Assembly (NCBI RefSeq): GCF_015355755.1 | Contig: NZ_JACVEE010000002.1 | Coordinates: forward strand, 1,798,001-1,862,000 | Source: Nocardia sp. XZ_19_385 | Lineage (GTDB): Bacteria > Actinomycetota > Actinomycetes > Mycobacteriales > Mycobacteriaceae | Direction of reading: 5' to 3' | DNA: 64,000 nucleotides | Shown: one piece after another, positions 25,691-35,705 of the stretch | How positions within the stretch are numbered: position 1 is the first letter of the stretch | How the letters are laid out: each line of letters starts with the position of its first letter | The notes under the pieces: generated by a model | Database searches by the model: none | The model's input: only the letters and a program-made list of their open reading frames with translations | What the model was told of the DNA's origin: nothing | Translations under genes and position numbers: made by a program

Positions 25691-26089
25691 TCATGCGGGA
25701 GCGGTGTCAGGGGTGAGCTCGGCGCTGTCGGCGAGTTTGAGCCAGATGACTCCGCCGATGATGACCGCGAGCCAGAATGCCTTTGCCAGAGTCAGGGTTT
25801 CGTCGAAGAAGACCGGGCCGAGGAGCGCGGCGCCGACCGCGCCGATACCCGCCCATACGGCGTATCCGATCCCGACGTCGATCTTCTTCAAGGCGACGCT
25901 GAGGAAGAACAGGGTGAAGAGGAAGAAGACGATGGCGACGGTCGACCAGAGGGGGTTGGTGAAGCCTTCGCTGCCGTTCACGCTGAGGGCGTAGCCGATC
26001 TCGAAGCCGCCGGCGGCCAGTAGTGCCAGCCAGGGGGCGGTCTTGTGTTCGACTGCTTCGGGTGCGGGGAGGTGCGTTGCGGTGGTCAT
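25691..26089 (-). CDS. Small multidrug resistance (SMR) efflux subunit, larger partner
   Basis: 132 aa with four membrane helices and the SMR core glutamate in LLAAGGFEIGYALSVNGSEG, written here as GGFEIGYA (about residue 30). Further signatures are LWSTVAIVFFLFTLFFLSVALK and IGYAVWAGIGAVGAALLG. The N-terminal extension (PAPEAVEHKTAPW) is longer than in single-gene SMR proteins, as in some paired systems. It starts 30 bp after the second SMR gene; such pairs usually assemble as heterodimers exporting cationic drugs by proton antiport. Confidence 0.87.
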   Translation of the reverse strand: MTTATHLPAPEAVEHKTAPWLALLAAGGFEIGYALSVNGSEGFTNPLWSTVAIVFFLFTLFFLSVALKKIDVGIGYAVWAGIGAVGAALLGPVFFDETLTLAKAFWLAVIIGGVIWLKLADSAELTPDTAPA

Positions 26090-26119
26090 GAGAGGTGTCC
26101 TTTCGAAGTGACGGGGGTG

Positions 26120-26440
26120 CTACACGGTTCCGGCGAGGTTGAGTCCGACGACGCCGACGATGACGATGGCGATGCCCAGAAGCTTTTTCCAGGTCAGGCG
26201 CTGGGAGAGGAACAGTGCGCCGATGACGACGATCGCGACTCCGGCCAGTGCGGTCCACAGTGCGTATCCGACACCGACGTCGAAGGTCAGTAGGGCGAGG
26301 CTGAGGAAGAAGGTGGCGATCGCGCCGCTGACGAGCGTGCCGATCGTCCACCGCAGGTTCGTGAAGCCCTGCGCCTTGCCTGCCGCGATGCCGACGGCGA
26401 CCTCGAAGATGACCGCGATACCCAGGTAGAGCCAGCTCAT
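26120..26440 (-). CDS. Small multidrug resistance (SMR) efflux subunit, smaller partner
   Basis: 106 aa, the standard SMR length, with four helices and the essential glutamate at about residue 14 (AVIFEVAVGIAAGKAQGF), then VGYALWTALAGVAIVVIGALF. First gene of the pair. A palindromic operator 32-45 bp upstream and the MarR gene directly upstream point to drug-inducible expression. Confidence 0.88.
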   Translation of the reverse strand: MSWLYLGIAVIFEVAVGIAAGKAQGFTNLRWTIGTLVSGAIATFFLSLALLTFDVGVGYALWTALAGVAIVVIGALFLSQRLTWKKLLGIAIVIVGVVGLNLAGTV

Positions 26441-26471
26441 GACGTGTTCCTTTCGATGGTGGAGATATTAA

Positions 26472-26485
26472 TGCATGTACATGCA
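26472..26485. promoter_or_regulatory. MarR-type operator in front of the SMR pair
   Basis: A perfect 14-bp palindrome TGCATGTACATGCA lies 32 bp upstream of the SMR start. The same sequence with one change occurs over the start of the MarR gene at 26997-27010, which points to the regulator as the ligand. Confidence 0.75.
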
Positions 26486-26527
26486 GATATATGGACGGCA
26501 AGGAAAGATGCTGTGACAGCGTGTGAT

Positions 26528-27001
26528 TCAGGAAGTGAGGAGCGCCGCAATCTCGCGCAAGGCCGACCCGAGCTGCCTGGTTTCGGTGCCCGGGAAGTGT
26601 GCTGTGGCCTCGGTCAGGAGTTCGGTGATGCGATCCTCGTACGGGGATCGCGCGCTGCGGACCAGTGCCTCGCCTTCCTCGGTGATGACCGCATAGACGC
26701 CGCGCTTATCGTCCGCGCAGAGATCTCGGCGCACATACCCCTTCGACTCCAGGCGGCTCACCAAGCGCGTCGTCGAACTCTGATTCAGGCCGACGCTCTG
26801 CGCGAGATCGTTGACGCGCAGCTCCTTTTCGGAGGTCTGGCTCACGAAACTCAGCGCACGAAACTCTGTCAGCCCGACGCGATAGGTATCGGCAAGCCAC
26901 CGATCGAGGTTCGCGTCCACGGCGGAGGCCAGCCCGGCAACCTTCGACCAGGCGGTGCTGACGTCGCTCAGCTCCGGCCGCTTCGGCTCAGTTGATTGCA
27001 T
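26528..27001 (-). CDS. MarR-family transcriptional repressor
   Basis: 157 aa from ATG 27001 (ATG 27007 in frame). Winged helix-turn-helix: LRVNDLAQSVGLNQSSTTRLVSRLESKGYV and the wing DDKRGVYAVITEEG, flanked by dimerisation helices (VAGLASAVDANLDRWL; ETRQLGSALREIAALL). MarR dimers leave DNA on binding aromatic or cationic compounds. Located just upstream of, and on the same strand as, the SMR efflux pair, with matching palindromes before both genes. Confidence 0.88.
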   Translation of the reverse strand: MQSTEPKRPELSDVSTAWSKVAGLASAVDANLDRWLADTYRVGLTEFRALSFVSQTSEKELRVNDLAQSVGLNQSSTTRLVSRLESKGYVRRDLCADDKRGVYAVITEEGEALVRSARSPYEDRITELLTEATAHFPGTETRQLGSALREIAALLTS

Positions 27002-27010
27002 GTGCATGCA
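26997..27010. promoter_or_regulatory. MarR autoregulatory operator overlapping its own start codon
   Basis: TGCATGTGCATGCA, one mismatch from the palindrome before the SMR genes, covers both candidate ATG codons of the MarR gene; a further TGCATGTAC follows directly (27008-27015 region). Confidence 0.65.
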
Positions 27011-27079
27011 TGTACCGTAACAGATCCGCGACGCCGACGCCAATGCCGGCGCCGCGGACCACCCCTCGGCTGGAATCAC

Positions 27080-27427
27080 TCACTGAAAGCAGCGTGCCTC
27101 GCGGGAGATACGCAGGCCTTTGATGGGGGTCGGGAGGCTGGCGGTCTTGCCCGGTTCGATGCAGCCCACGGTGCCGTTTCTGTCGAGCAGGTAGACGACG
27201 TCGTCGCGGCGGGCGTTGTGGCCGGTGCCCCCGGCGAAATTCACCGGCTGGTAGCCGGCGGTGATGTCCTGGAAGGCGCCCTTCTTCACGCCGGCGAAGT
27301 CGTAGAGGCAGACGAACGGCCAAGGGCAGTTCGGGGCTGCCTGTGCGGGGGCCGCGAGTGGTGTCAGGGCGCCGGCTACCGCGAGCGTGGCGGTAGCGAT
27401 GCCCAGGCGGGCACGGATCGTATTCAT
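27080..27427 (-). CDS. Small secreted cysteine-containing protein, peptidase-inhibitor I36-like
   Basis: 115 aa. Signal peptide MNTIRARLGIATATLAVAGA to about residue 31 (APAQAAP). The mature part has four cysteines (NCPWPFVCLYD, VGCIEPG, ARCFQ) and the pattern FVCLYDFAG...GHNARRDDVVYLLDR that resembles the I36 inhibitor/gamma-crystallin-like family of actinobacteria. Exported; function unproven. Confidence 0.72.
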   Translation of the reverse strand: MNTIRARLGIATATLAVAGALTPLAAPAQAAPNCPWPFVCLYDFAGVKKGAFQDITAGYQPVNFAGGTGHNARRDDVVYLLDRNGTVGCIEPGKTASLPTPIKGLRISREARCFQ

Positions 27428-27546
27428 GGTCGAACTCCGTCGTCTCGGGTGTGATGCGGCTCCAGAATCACGTGGTCAGCGATGGTTACGAGATAATCTG
27501 GACAACTTTGGACGGGATTGGTCACAATGCGACCAGGGAGGTTCGC

Positions 27547-28707
27547 ATGGCCGATCCGCTGGACGAATTGCGCATTCTCAAAACGCAACTGCGCGAACTT
27601 CGTTGGACCACACAGGTCGATTCCCTCAAGACGCTGGCGCGGGAATCCGCCCGGGGGCCGGGCGCGCGGGGCGGCATCAGCAAGGCCACCATCGGCAACG
27701 TCATCAACCCGGACAACTCGACGATGCCGCGGTGGGAGACCTACGAGATCTTCATTGATACCTGCCTGCGGCTCATCGACCGCGCCGGAGCCGAGCCGCC
27801 GGCCGATGGGCGTGATCTACAGGTCTGGCGGCTGCGATACATCCAGGTACGAGATGCCCTGGGCGACAACGGCGATCCGGGCGACACCCTCGATGATGCG
27901 GCGGACGAATCCGCGGGGGTTACGACGTCCGGTGTGGCTGAGCCGGATTCGGTCCGCGACAGTGCGCGAACTCCGCCGCGGCGCGGGCGCTGGCCGGTGT
28001 GGCTCACGGCCGCTACGGTGCTGGCGTTGGTGGCGGCCCTGCTTGTCTGGCAGGTGGCCGACGAGGACGAGCCCGAACTCGGCAGCGCCGCAACGGAATC
28101 GGCTCCGTCGCTCTGCGCCGAGCTGGGCGGAAAGCTGGTCTTGGAAGACAGCTTCACCGACCCGAATACCGGCTGGCCGCAACATGGTGGCAAGCTCGAA
28201 TACGACTCCGGCGCATACCGTTTGACGGCCACATCCGGCATTCAAGAAGTCCACGCCAGCGCTCCCATTCCGTCGTTGACGAATTCGTGTATGGAAGCCG
28301 TGGTGCGGATGGAGGCGGGATTCGGGGGAGTCGCGCTGTGGTGCCGGGCCGAACAAGGGGATCTCGCTCGCCGCTACTTCTTCGCGGTGGGTATCACTGG
28401 GCACTGGAGCATCGCGATGGGGCAACCCGTGGAGGCGAGAGTGGCTGTGCTCGCCGGACGGGACAGCTTGCCCGGACTGGATTTGAAACGCGAGACCCGG
28501 ATCGGTGCGTCCTGCCGCTCCGCGCCCGACGGGGTCGATCTGGTGATCAGCGTAAACGGCCACCGGCTGCGGCATTTGGATCCGGAATCGCAGCTGACCA
28601 GTGGGACGGTGGGCGTAGTCGGTTGGTCCTGGCTATTGGAGCCGGGCGCCAGCTCCAGCTTCCTGATCGAGGAGATCCGGATCTGGGAGCTGCCGACCGT
28701 GGGCTGA
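27547..28707 (+). CDS. Membrane protein with cytosolic HTH-like and extracellular jelly-roll-like domains
   Basis: 386 aa from ATG 27547, chosen for the GGGAGG six bases upstream and the normal N-terminus MADPLDELRILK. Residues 1-~110 resemble the helical N-terminal domain of actinobacterial regulators (SKATIGNVINPDNSTMPRWE). One transmembrane helix lies at ~150-172 (VWLTAATVLALVAALLVWQV). The outer part (~190-386) looks like a concanavalin-like fold (LVLEDSFTDPNTGW, ISVNGHRLRHLD, GTVGVVGWSW). It might link an external ligand to an internal DNA- or protein-binding head; this is inference. Confidence 0.68.
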   Translation: MADPLDELRILKTQLRELRWTTQVDSLKTLARESARGPGARGGISKATIGNVINPDNSTMPRWETYEIFIDTCLRLIDRAGAEPPADGRDLQVWRLRYIQVRDALGDNGDPGDTLDDAADESAGVTTSGVAEPDSVRDSARTPPRRGRWPVWLTAATVLALVAALLVWQVADEDEPELGSAATESAPSLCAELGGKLVLEDSFTDPNTGWPQHGGKLEYDSGAYRLTATSGIQEVHASAPIPSLTNSCMEAVVRMEAGFGGVALWCRAEQGDLARRYFFAVGITGHWSIAMGQPVEARVAVLAGRDSLPGLDLKRETRIGASCRSAPDGVDLVISVNGHRLRHLDPESQLTSGTVGVVGWSWLLEPGASSSFLIEEIRIWELPTVG

Positions 28708-28712
28708 GTTGG

Positions 28713-28901
28713 TCAGGTCCTCTTTTGTGCCGACATGACGCCGCCCGCCAGGGCGACCAGGACGCCGATCACACCGAGGCCGATCCCGAAGACGGGCTGC
28801 ATGTCATCGGCCCACGAAAGAATGATGAACTCCATGTTCATCTGTTCCAGGATGAGCGAGCCGAAGCCCAAAATGGCAAGCCAGATACCGATCTGTACCA
28901 C
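28713..28901 (-). CDS. Small membrane protein (62 aa), unknown
   Basis: GTG start at 28901 with GGGGGAA seven bases upstream. Two hydrophobic stretches (IGIWLAILGFGSLILEQM and FGIGLGVIGVLVALAGGVM) separated by an acidic turn (SWADDMQ). It ends 5 bp from the convergent gene at 28707. No family recognised. Confidence 0.6.
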   Translation of the reverse strand: MVQIGIWLAILGFGSLILEQMNMEFIILSWADDMQPVFGIGLGVIGVLVALAGGVMSAQKRT

Positions 28902-28988
28902 GTGATTCCCCCGTGCCTAGCTGCGCGCCCGATGCGCGCTGTTCCAGTCCAGGACAATAGGTCTCGCGGGGCGGGGTGTCCACGCGAA

Positions 28989-30131
28989 TTACTTTCCGGC
29001 GAGGCCGCGAGCGATGACCAGGCGCTGGATTTGGTTGGTGCCCTCGAAGATCTGCATGACCTTGGCTTCGCGCATGTAGCGCTCGACGGGGAAGTCCTGG
29101 GTATAGCCGTAGCCGCCGAAGACCTGGACGGCGTCGGTGGTGACCTTCATGGCGGCGTCGGTGGCGATCAGTTTCGCCACGCTCGCCTGCCGGGAATAGG
29201 GCAGCCCCGCGTCGCGGCGGCGGGCGGCGTCCAAATATGTTGCGCGGGCCGAATCTACGGCCGCGGCCATGTCGGCGAGGACGAAGCCGAGGCCCTGGTG
29301 GTCGATGATGTGGCGGCCGAAGGCTTCTCGTTCCTTGGCGTAGGCGACGGCGTCGTCGAGCGCGCGCTGGGCGAGACCTGTTGCGACGGCGGCGATCCCG
29401 AGGCGGCCGGAGTCCAGGGCGCTGAAGGCGATCGAAAGGCCCTGGCCCTCATCGCCGATGAGGCGTTCGGCGGGGAGCAGGGCGTCGTCGTAGGCGGCGG
29501 TGGTGGTGGGGATGCCGCGCAGGCCCATCTTCTCCTCGGGCTTGCCGAAGCTCAGGCCCGCGGTGTCCTTGGGCACGAGGAAGCAGGAGATGCCGCGGGA
29601 GCCTTCGCCGGTGCGGGCGAACAGGGTGTAGAAGTCGGCGCGGCCGCCGTTGGTGATCCAGGCCTTGGAGCCGGTGATGCGGTATCCGCCCTCGGTTTTC
29701 GTGGCGCGACAGCGCAGCGCGGCGGCGTCGGAACCGGCGTGCGGCTCGGAAAGGCTGTAGGCGCCGACGGTTTCGCCCGAGAGCATGCCGTGCAACCACT
29801 GCTGCTTCTGCTCGTCGGTGCCGAAGGTGAACAGTGGGTGGCAGGAGAGGCTGTGCACACTCACCGCAACCGCCACGGCAGCCCAGCGGCTCGCCAGTTC
29901 CTCGAGGACCTGCAGGTACACCTCGTAGGGCTGATCGCCGCCGCCGAATTCCTCCGGGTACGGAAGGCTCAGCAACCCGGCCGCGCCGAGCGCGGGAAAC
30001 ACCCCGTCGGGGAAGGTCCCGGTCTTCTCGCATTCGACCACCCGCGGTTCCAGCACCTTGTCGGCGATATCGCGGGTGAGCTCGATGAGGTCGCGGGCCT
30101 CGGGGGTGGGCAGCATCCGATCAACTGGCAT
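28989..30131 (-). CDS. Acyl-CoA dehydrogenase
   Basis: 380 aa, standard length. Signatures: YSLSEPHAGSDAAALRC near residue 125 (FAD/substrate region), LGLRGIPTTTAA-type loop near 200 and the C-terminal QVFGGYGYTQDFPVERYMREAKVMQIFEGTNQIQ, here noted as GGYGYTQD and MREAKVMQIFEGT. The catalytic base of this family is the glutamate in IFEGTN. It oxidises acyl-CoA to trans-2-enoyl-CoA in the cytosol, with electron transfer flavoprotein as acceptor. Chain-length preference unknown. Convergent neighbour is the 62-aa membrane protein; the ArsR gene is divergent. Confidence 0.92.
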   Translation of the reverse strand: MPVDRMLPTPEARDLIELTRDIADKVLEPRVVECEKTGTFPDGVFPALGAAGLLSLPYPEEFGGGDQPYEVYLQVLEELASRWAAVAVAVSVHSLSCHPLFTFGTDEQKQQWLHGMLSGETVGAYSLSEPHAGSDAAALRCRATKTEGGYRITGSKAWITNGGRADFYTLFARTGEGSRGISCFLVPKDTAGLSFGKPEEKMGLRGIPTTTAAYDDALLPAERLIGDEGQGLSIAFSALDSGRLGIAAVATGLAQRALDDAVAYAKEREAFGRHIIDHQGLGFVLADMAAAVDSARATYLDAARRRDAGLPYSRQASVAKLIATDAAMKVTTDAVQVFGGYGYTQDFPVERYMREAKVMQIFEGTNQIQRLVIARGLAGK

Positions 30132-30259
30132 GCCCCTGTTCTACCCGCCCGCCCAACCGGCGCGGACGGGACTGCTCCTTCTTGCTCGCGGTCCTGGCGT
30201 TTGCGCAGGTTGCGGCATTGGCAAACGAAGTGCTCGCGCGCAGAAGCGGGAACCCTTAT

Positions 30260-30281
30260 TATCTGCGTATGAATGCAGATA
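30260..30281. promoter_or_regulatory. ArsR-type operator overlapping the start codon
   Basis: TATCTGC (30260-30266) and GCAGATA (30275-30281) form a perfect 7-bp inverted repeat with an 8-bp spacer that contains the ArsR ATG (30269). Metal-sensing ArsR repressors often bind such sites at their own promoter. Confidence 0.65.
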
Positions 30282-30655
30282 GGCAGCAAGGACCGCTTGA
30301 TGAGGATCAGGTGGGACTTGTCGTCGAGGTGTTCCGGATGCTGGCGGATCCCACACGGGTGCAGGTGCTGTGGGCGCTGGTGGATCGGGAACTGGCGGTG
30401 AACGATCTGGCCGGACAGGTCGGGAAGCCCGCGCCGTCGGTGTCGCAGCATCTGGCGAAGCTGCGGATGGCGCGGCTGGTCCGAACTCGGCGGGCCGGGA
30501 CGACGATCTACTACAGCTTGGAGAACGAGCACGTGCGCCAGTTGGTGGTAGACGCTGTGCACAACGCGGAGCACGCGGGGCCGGGGATTCCGCCGCACCA
30601 CCGCACCGACGCCGTTCGGGAACTGCCGGCGCGAGATCAGGCGGTCGCGGAGTGA
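30269..30655 (+). CDS. ArsR-family metal-responsive repressor
   Basis: 128 aa. Winged helix: FRMLADPTRVQVLWALVDRELAVNDLAGQV, then KPAPSVSQHLAKLRMARLVRTRRAGTTIYYSL. The C-terminal helix has DAVHNAEH and, further on, PPHHRTD, a His/Asp/Glu set resembling the alpha5-site metal ligands of NmtR/CzrA-type sensors. Its stop overlaps the start of the CDF transporter (GTGA), so a metal-released repressor of that exporter is likely. The metal is probably Zn, Ni or Co, by inference. Confidence 0.87.
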   Translation: MNADRQQGPLDEDQVGLVVEVFRMLADPTRVQVLWALVDRELAVNDLAGQVGKPAPSVSQHLAKLRMARLVRTRRAGTTIYYSLENEHVRQLVVDAVHNAEHAGPGIPPHHRTDAVRELPARDQAVAE

Positions 30656-31854
30656 GTCACACGAGAAAGAGTCCCGCACAAGGGCTTTCGGGAACCGCCC
30701 AGACGCATAGTCATGAGCATTCGCGCCACGGAGTGCATCCGCTCGGTCAGGAGCATTCACCTGGCGGCGATCGAGACCCGCACGCCCACGCTCACGACCG
30801 TGCCCACGACCACGGCCGTGGGCACGGCCAACATCACGGCCACGGCCGCCCGCACGGCCACGCCCCTGCCCATGGCGACGCCCACGACCCTGGTCACGGC
30901 CACACGCACCCCACTGGCCTGCGTGGACTGCTGCGCGAGATCTTCGCGCCGCACAGCCACGACGCCGCTGACAGTGTGGATGACGCACTGGAGTCCAGCG
31001 CGATCGGCATTCGTGCCGTGAAGATCAGCCTGGTCGTGCTCGGGATCACGGCCGTACTGCAAGTGCTGGTCGTCGCGGTGTCCGGCTCGGTTGCCTTGGC
31101 GGCGGACACAATTCACAACTTCTCCGACGCGTTGACCGCTGTCCCGCTGTGGATCGCGTTCGCTCTGGGCCGCAAGGCGGCCACCCGTCGCTATACCTAT
31201 GGTTTCGGCCGCGCGGAGGATCTCGCCGGGCTCTTCGTCGTCGCGATGATCGCGCTGTCCGCGCTGGTCGCGGGCTATGAAGCAGTTCGCAGGCTGATCG
31301 AGCCCGCCCCGATCCAGCATCTCGGTTGGGTCGCCGCCGCCGGGCTGATCGGCTTTCTCGGCAACGAAACCGTTGCGCTGTACCGCATTCGGGTGGGACG
31401 CCGCATCGGCTCGGCCGCGCTGGTCGCTGACGGATTGCACGCGCGAACCGACGGATTCACCTCGCTGGCAGTGCTGTTGAGCGCGGGCGGTGTCGCGCTG
31501 GGTTTCCCGCTCGCCGACCCCGTCGTCGGTCTGCTGATCACCCTCGCGATCCTCGCTGTCCTGCGCACTGCCGCCCGTGATGTCTTCCGCCGCCTGATGG
31601 ATGGCGTCGACCCGGCGCTGGTGGCGTCCGCCGAGCGCGCGCTCGCCGCCGAGCCGGGTGTGCAGAGTGTGCGCAGCGTGCGGATGCGCTGGATCGGGCA
31701 CCGCCTGCACGCCGATGTGGAGGTGGATGTGGTGCCGACCATCACGCTGGCCGACGCGCACCGCGTGGCGCACGAAGCCGAGCACACGCTGACCCACGCC
31801 GTCGCGAAGCTGGAGACCGCTCTGGTGCATGCCTACCCTGCGCATTCGGGCTGA
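30652..31854 (+). CDS. Cation diffusion facilitator (CDF) metal efflux transporter with His-rich N-terminus
   Basis: 400 aa from the GTG at 30652, coupled to the ArsR gene by a 4-base GTGA overlap. Residues ~18-90 are an extreme His/Asp-rich stretch (HGHGRPHGHAPAHGDAHD is part of it), a cytosolic metal buffer. Six helices follow, with the paired transport-site motifs AADTIHNFSDAL and VADGLHARTDGF (HxxxD in both, typical of Zn/Cd CDFs), and a C-terminal cytosolic domain (SVRMRWIGHRLHADVEVDV). It exports divalent metal by proton antiport. Confidence 0.92.
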   Translation: MSHTRKSPAQGLSGTAQTHSHEHSRHGVHPLGQEHSPGGDRDPHAHAHDRAHDHGRGHGQHHGHGRPHGHAPAHGDAHDPGHGHTHPTGLRGLLREIFAPHSHDAADSVDDALESSAIGIRAVKISLVVLGITAVLQVLVVAVSGSVALAADTIHNFSDALTAVPLWIAFALGRKAATRRYTYGFGRAEDLAGLFVVAMIALSALVAGYEAVRRLIEPAPIQHLGWVAAAGLIGFLGNETVALYRIRVGRRIGSAALVADGLHARTDGFTSLAVLLSAGGVALGFPLADPVVGLLITLAILAVLRTAARDVFRRLMDGVDPALVASAERALAAEPGVQSVRSVRMRWIGHRLHADVEVDVVPTITLADAHRVAHEAEHTLTHAVAKLETALVHAYPAHSG

Positions 31855-31983
31855 ACGCGGAATTTGATGCTCCCCAGTTTCAGATTCTGGGCCGCCGGGA
31901 TTCCGGCTTGACTACCTTTGGGTAGCATCCGCGGATGTGATGTGGCTCTCTATCGCCACAGGCAGGAAAAGAGGAGTACCCCG

Positions 31984-33621
<1,638 letters not shown>

Positions 33622-33677
33622 GCCGAATTCGGCCCGCCTGGCCGCTGATGGCGGGCGGGCCGACAGGTTCAGTGCGG

Positions 33678-33908
33678 TCAGACGCCCGGCCAGCTACAGA
33701 ACGGGGCGCCGCCCCAATTGCTGGACTGCGGATTGATCAGGCAGGCAAGACGTGGGTAAAGCTGGCTGAAAGCCTGGGAGGATCCAGCCGCGGATCCGCT
33801 CGCGGCAGAGCCGGTATCGGCAGCCGCCGGAGCCGCCCCCACCAAAACGATCGCTGCGGTAAGGGTTGCACTCGCAAAGCCGAGGCGTACTAGATGTGAC
33901 CTGGTCAT
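33678..33908 (-). CDS. Small secreted protein (76 aa), unknown
   Basis: ATG at 33908 gives a clean signal peptide (TRSHLVRLGFASATLTAAIV, cleavage near APAAADT). The mature ~45 residues are Ser/Gly/Ala-rich and then LYPRLACLINPQSSNWGGAPF with two cysteines, suggesting one disulfide. No family recognised. Stop is 56 bp from the convergent ligase stop; a GC-rich hairpin (33631-33662) lies between. Confidence 0.6.
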   Translation of the reverse strand: MTRSHLVRLGFASATLTAAIVLVGAAPAAADTGSAASGSAAGSSQAFSQLYPRLACLINPQSSNWGGAPFCSWPGV

Positions 33909-33983
33909 ACCCGCGCACACTATCCGAAGTGTGGGCATTTCAGAGTGCTTTATCGCTGATCGGCGCAAGGCCGCGGCCCAGAA

Positions 33984-34020
33984 CACGGCCCGCCCGGCGG
34001 GTGACGCTGGGCGGGCCGTG
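33984..34020 (-). terminator. Hairpin terminator after the SCO5389-like gene
   Basis: A perfect 12-bp stem (CACGGCCCGCCC / GGGCGGGCCGTG) with a 13-base loop, beginning 14 bp past the stop at 34034 on the minus strand and followed there by TTCT. Confidence 0.75.
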
Positions 34021-34033
34021 TGCTGTTGCGGTA

Positions 34034-34426
34034 TCAGCAGTTACGGAGTTCCGGGCTCTGGTTGAGGAGCTGGGCTCGGGTGCTGATGAAGGTGCTGTAG
34101 GTGTCGCCGCCTACTGCCGCGAGGGGGAAAGCGGCTACGCGGTGGCAGTTCTGGAAGGCCAGTTTGATGTTGAAGTGGCGTTCCAGGCCGCCGCGGATGG
34201 CATCCGAGGCCATGGCGCGCAGCAGCTGGCCGCGGGCTACCTCGTCCGGTGGGGGGATGAGGTTGTCGGCGTATTCCGCTGTGCCGGAATGCAGGTCGGC
34301 GGCCACGCGACTGACTACCTCGTAGGCGTAGGGGAGTGAGGTCCGGACGCATTCGACGAAGTCGGCGTCGTCGATCTCGCCGCGTTCGGCGCGTTCGAGC
34401 AAGGCGGTGGGGACATCGAGGGACAT
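34034..34426 (-). CDS. SCO5389-family conserved actinobacterial protein
   Basis: 130 aa, ATG 34426 with GGAGGAGAG upstream. The sequence has the pattern I associate with this small actinobacterial family: SLDVPTALLERAERGEIDDADFVECVRTSLPYA at the start, PPPDEVARGQLLRAMASDAIRGGLERHF in the middle and LNQSPELRNC at the end. Soluble, helical, no known function. Family assignment rests on memory of the pattern, not a search. Confidence 0.65.
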   Translation of the reverse strand: MSLDVPTALLERAERGEIDDADFVECVRTSLPYAYEVVSRVAADLHSGTAEYADNLIPPPDEVARGQLLRAMASDAIRGGLERHFNIKLAFQNCHRVAAFPLAAVGGDTYSTFISTRAQLLNQSPELRNC

Positions 34427-34510
34427 GGGCGCTCTCCTCCGGGGGTGGGGTGGATGGCGGTTGCGATGCCCCTGAAGTCTATTCGAAAGTCGTTGTCAAC
34501 AACCCTGGAT

Positions 34511-35539
34511 TCAGCGCGAAAGTGCCTTGGTCAGAGCAATTTTCGCTTCAGTGGTCAGTTTCGCGACCAGTTCGCCGACCGGTAACTCGGGCGCCAGCGA
34601 GTGGGTCTGCCCGGCCCAGAGGTTCACCTCTTCGGAGTTCCCGGCGCCGCGGGCGGCGGCTCGCAATGGTGCGGTCGCATAATGGATCTCAGGGTACGCG
34701 GCGGGAGCGTCGGTGTGGTCCAACAGGAATCGGTTGCGTATGCCGCGGGCTCGACGCCCGGTGAATGCTCGGGTGAGCATGGTCGGGGTCGCCGAACCCA
34801 GTGCGCCCTTATGTATCGAATTGGTACCGGCTTCCGGGCAGCGCAGGAAGACGGTGCCCAATTGCGCGGCCCGCGCCCCGGCGGCCAGAACGCCCGCGAG
34901 ACCGGCGCCGGTTGTGATACCGCCGGTCGCCACCAGCGGCAGATCGACAGCGGCGGTGAGCAACTGGAGCAGCGACAGCAGCCCGAGCGGATCGGTGACG
35001 TCATCGGCGACCCGGTCGACGAAGGTGGCGCGGTGCCCGCCGGCCTCGGCCCCTTGCGCGACAAGTACATCCGCGCCGACTTCGGCGGCAGTCAACGCCT
35101 CGGCCACCGAGGTGACCGTCACCCAGACTTCCGAGCCGGCCGCGTGCAGCCGCGAAACCTCCGCGGCGCTGAAACAACCGAACGTGCATGTGACGACGGA
35201 AACCGGCGCCGCGACAAGCAGATCGATCTTGGCGTCCCAGGCGTCGCTGTCGTACTTCGGCGCACCGACTTCGTACTCGGCCGCCAACGCATCCACATAG
35301 TCGGAGAACTCGCCAGGCGGCGTCGGCGCACCTGGCGCGAACAGATTCACGCCGAACGGCTTACCGGTCAGCGCCCGCGTCTTCTCGATCCGCGCCGCTG
35401 TCTCCTCGACGCTGAGATACCCGGCGGCCAGCAGCCCGAGCCCACCGGCCTCGGACACGGCCGCGGTCAGCTCCGGCGTAGAAGGTCCACCCGCCATCGG
35501 CGCGAGCACGATCGGCGTCTGCAACTCGTCGAGGATCAC
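34511..35539 (-). CDS. Nitronate monooxygenase (2-nitropropane dioxygenase) family enzyme
   Basis: About 342 aa from the GTG at 35539, where family members normally start (ILDELQTPIVLAPMAGGPSTP); GTG 35569 would add ten residues. FMN TIM barrel: VLVAQGAEAGGHRATF near residue 170 (catalytic His region), LVATGGITTGAGLAGVLAAGARAAQLGTVFL near 225-255 for phosphate binding. It oxidises alkyl nitronates or acts as an enoyl-reductase-like flavoenzyme. No operon partner. Confidence 0.85.
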   Translation of the reverse strand: MILDELQTPIVLAPMAGGPSTPELTAAVSEAGGLGLLAAGYLSVEETAARIEKTRALTGKPFGVNLFAPGAPTPPGEFSDYVDALAAEYEVGAPKYDSDAWDAKIDLLVAAPVSVVTCTFGCFSAAEVSRLHAAGSEVWVTVTSVAEALTAAEVGADVLVAQGAEAGGHRATFVDRVADDVTDPLGLLSLLQLLTAAVDLPLVATGGITTGAGLAGVLAAGARAAQLGTVFLRCPEAGTNSIHKGALGSATPTMLTRAFTGRRARGIRNRFLLDHTDAPAAYPEIHYATAPLRAAARGAGNSEEVNLWAGQTHSLAPELPVGELVAKLTTEAKIALTKALSR

Positions 35540-35578
35540 GAGACCCAGTCTGGCACTTGTCAAGGTCACGGATAACAG

Positions 35579-35705
35579 CCGAAAGTTACGAAGTTCGGGA
35601 CCCTTCCCTGCCCGCGACCTGCGTAAACATAAGAGAAGGTTGCGGAATGGTCACGACGGGGTAGAGTTCCCGTCACAACGGAAGCCGAAACGTTACAAAT
35701 TTCGG
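35579..35705 (+). promoter_or_regulatory. Duplicated palindromic motif upstream of the LytM gene
   Basis: CCGAAAGTTACGAAGTTCGG (35579-35598) and a close copy at 35685-35705 (CCGAAA, then GTTACAAA, then TTTCGG) are inverted repeats sharing the GTTAC core; a further GTAAC lies at about 35733. They sit 113-240 bp before the endopeptidase ATG in a long leader. They may be response-regulator sites; MtrA-like GTTAC/GTAAC recognition is a guess. Confidence 0.4.

Noticed and set aside
33631..33662. Terminator between the acyl-CoA ligase gene and the small secreted protein gene
   Set aside because: A GC-rich hairpin can form in two alternative ways but has no T tract; left out as a firm feature and only mentioned as context.
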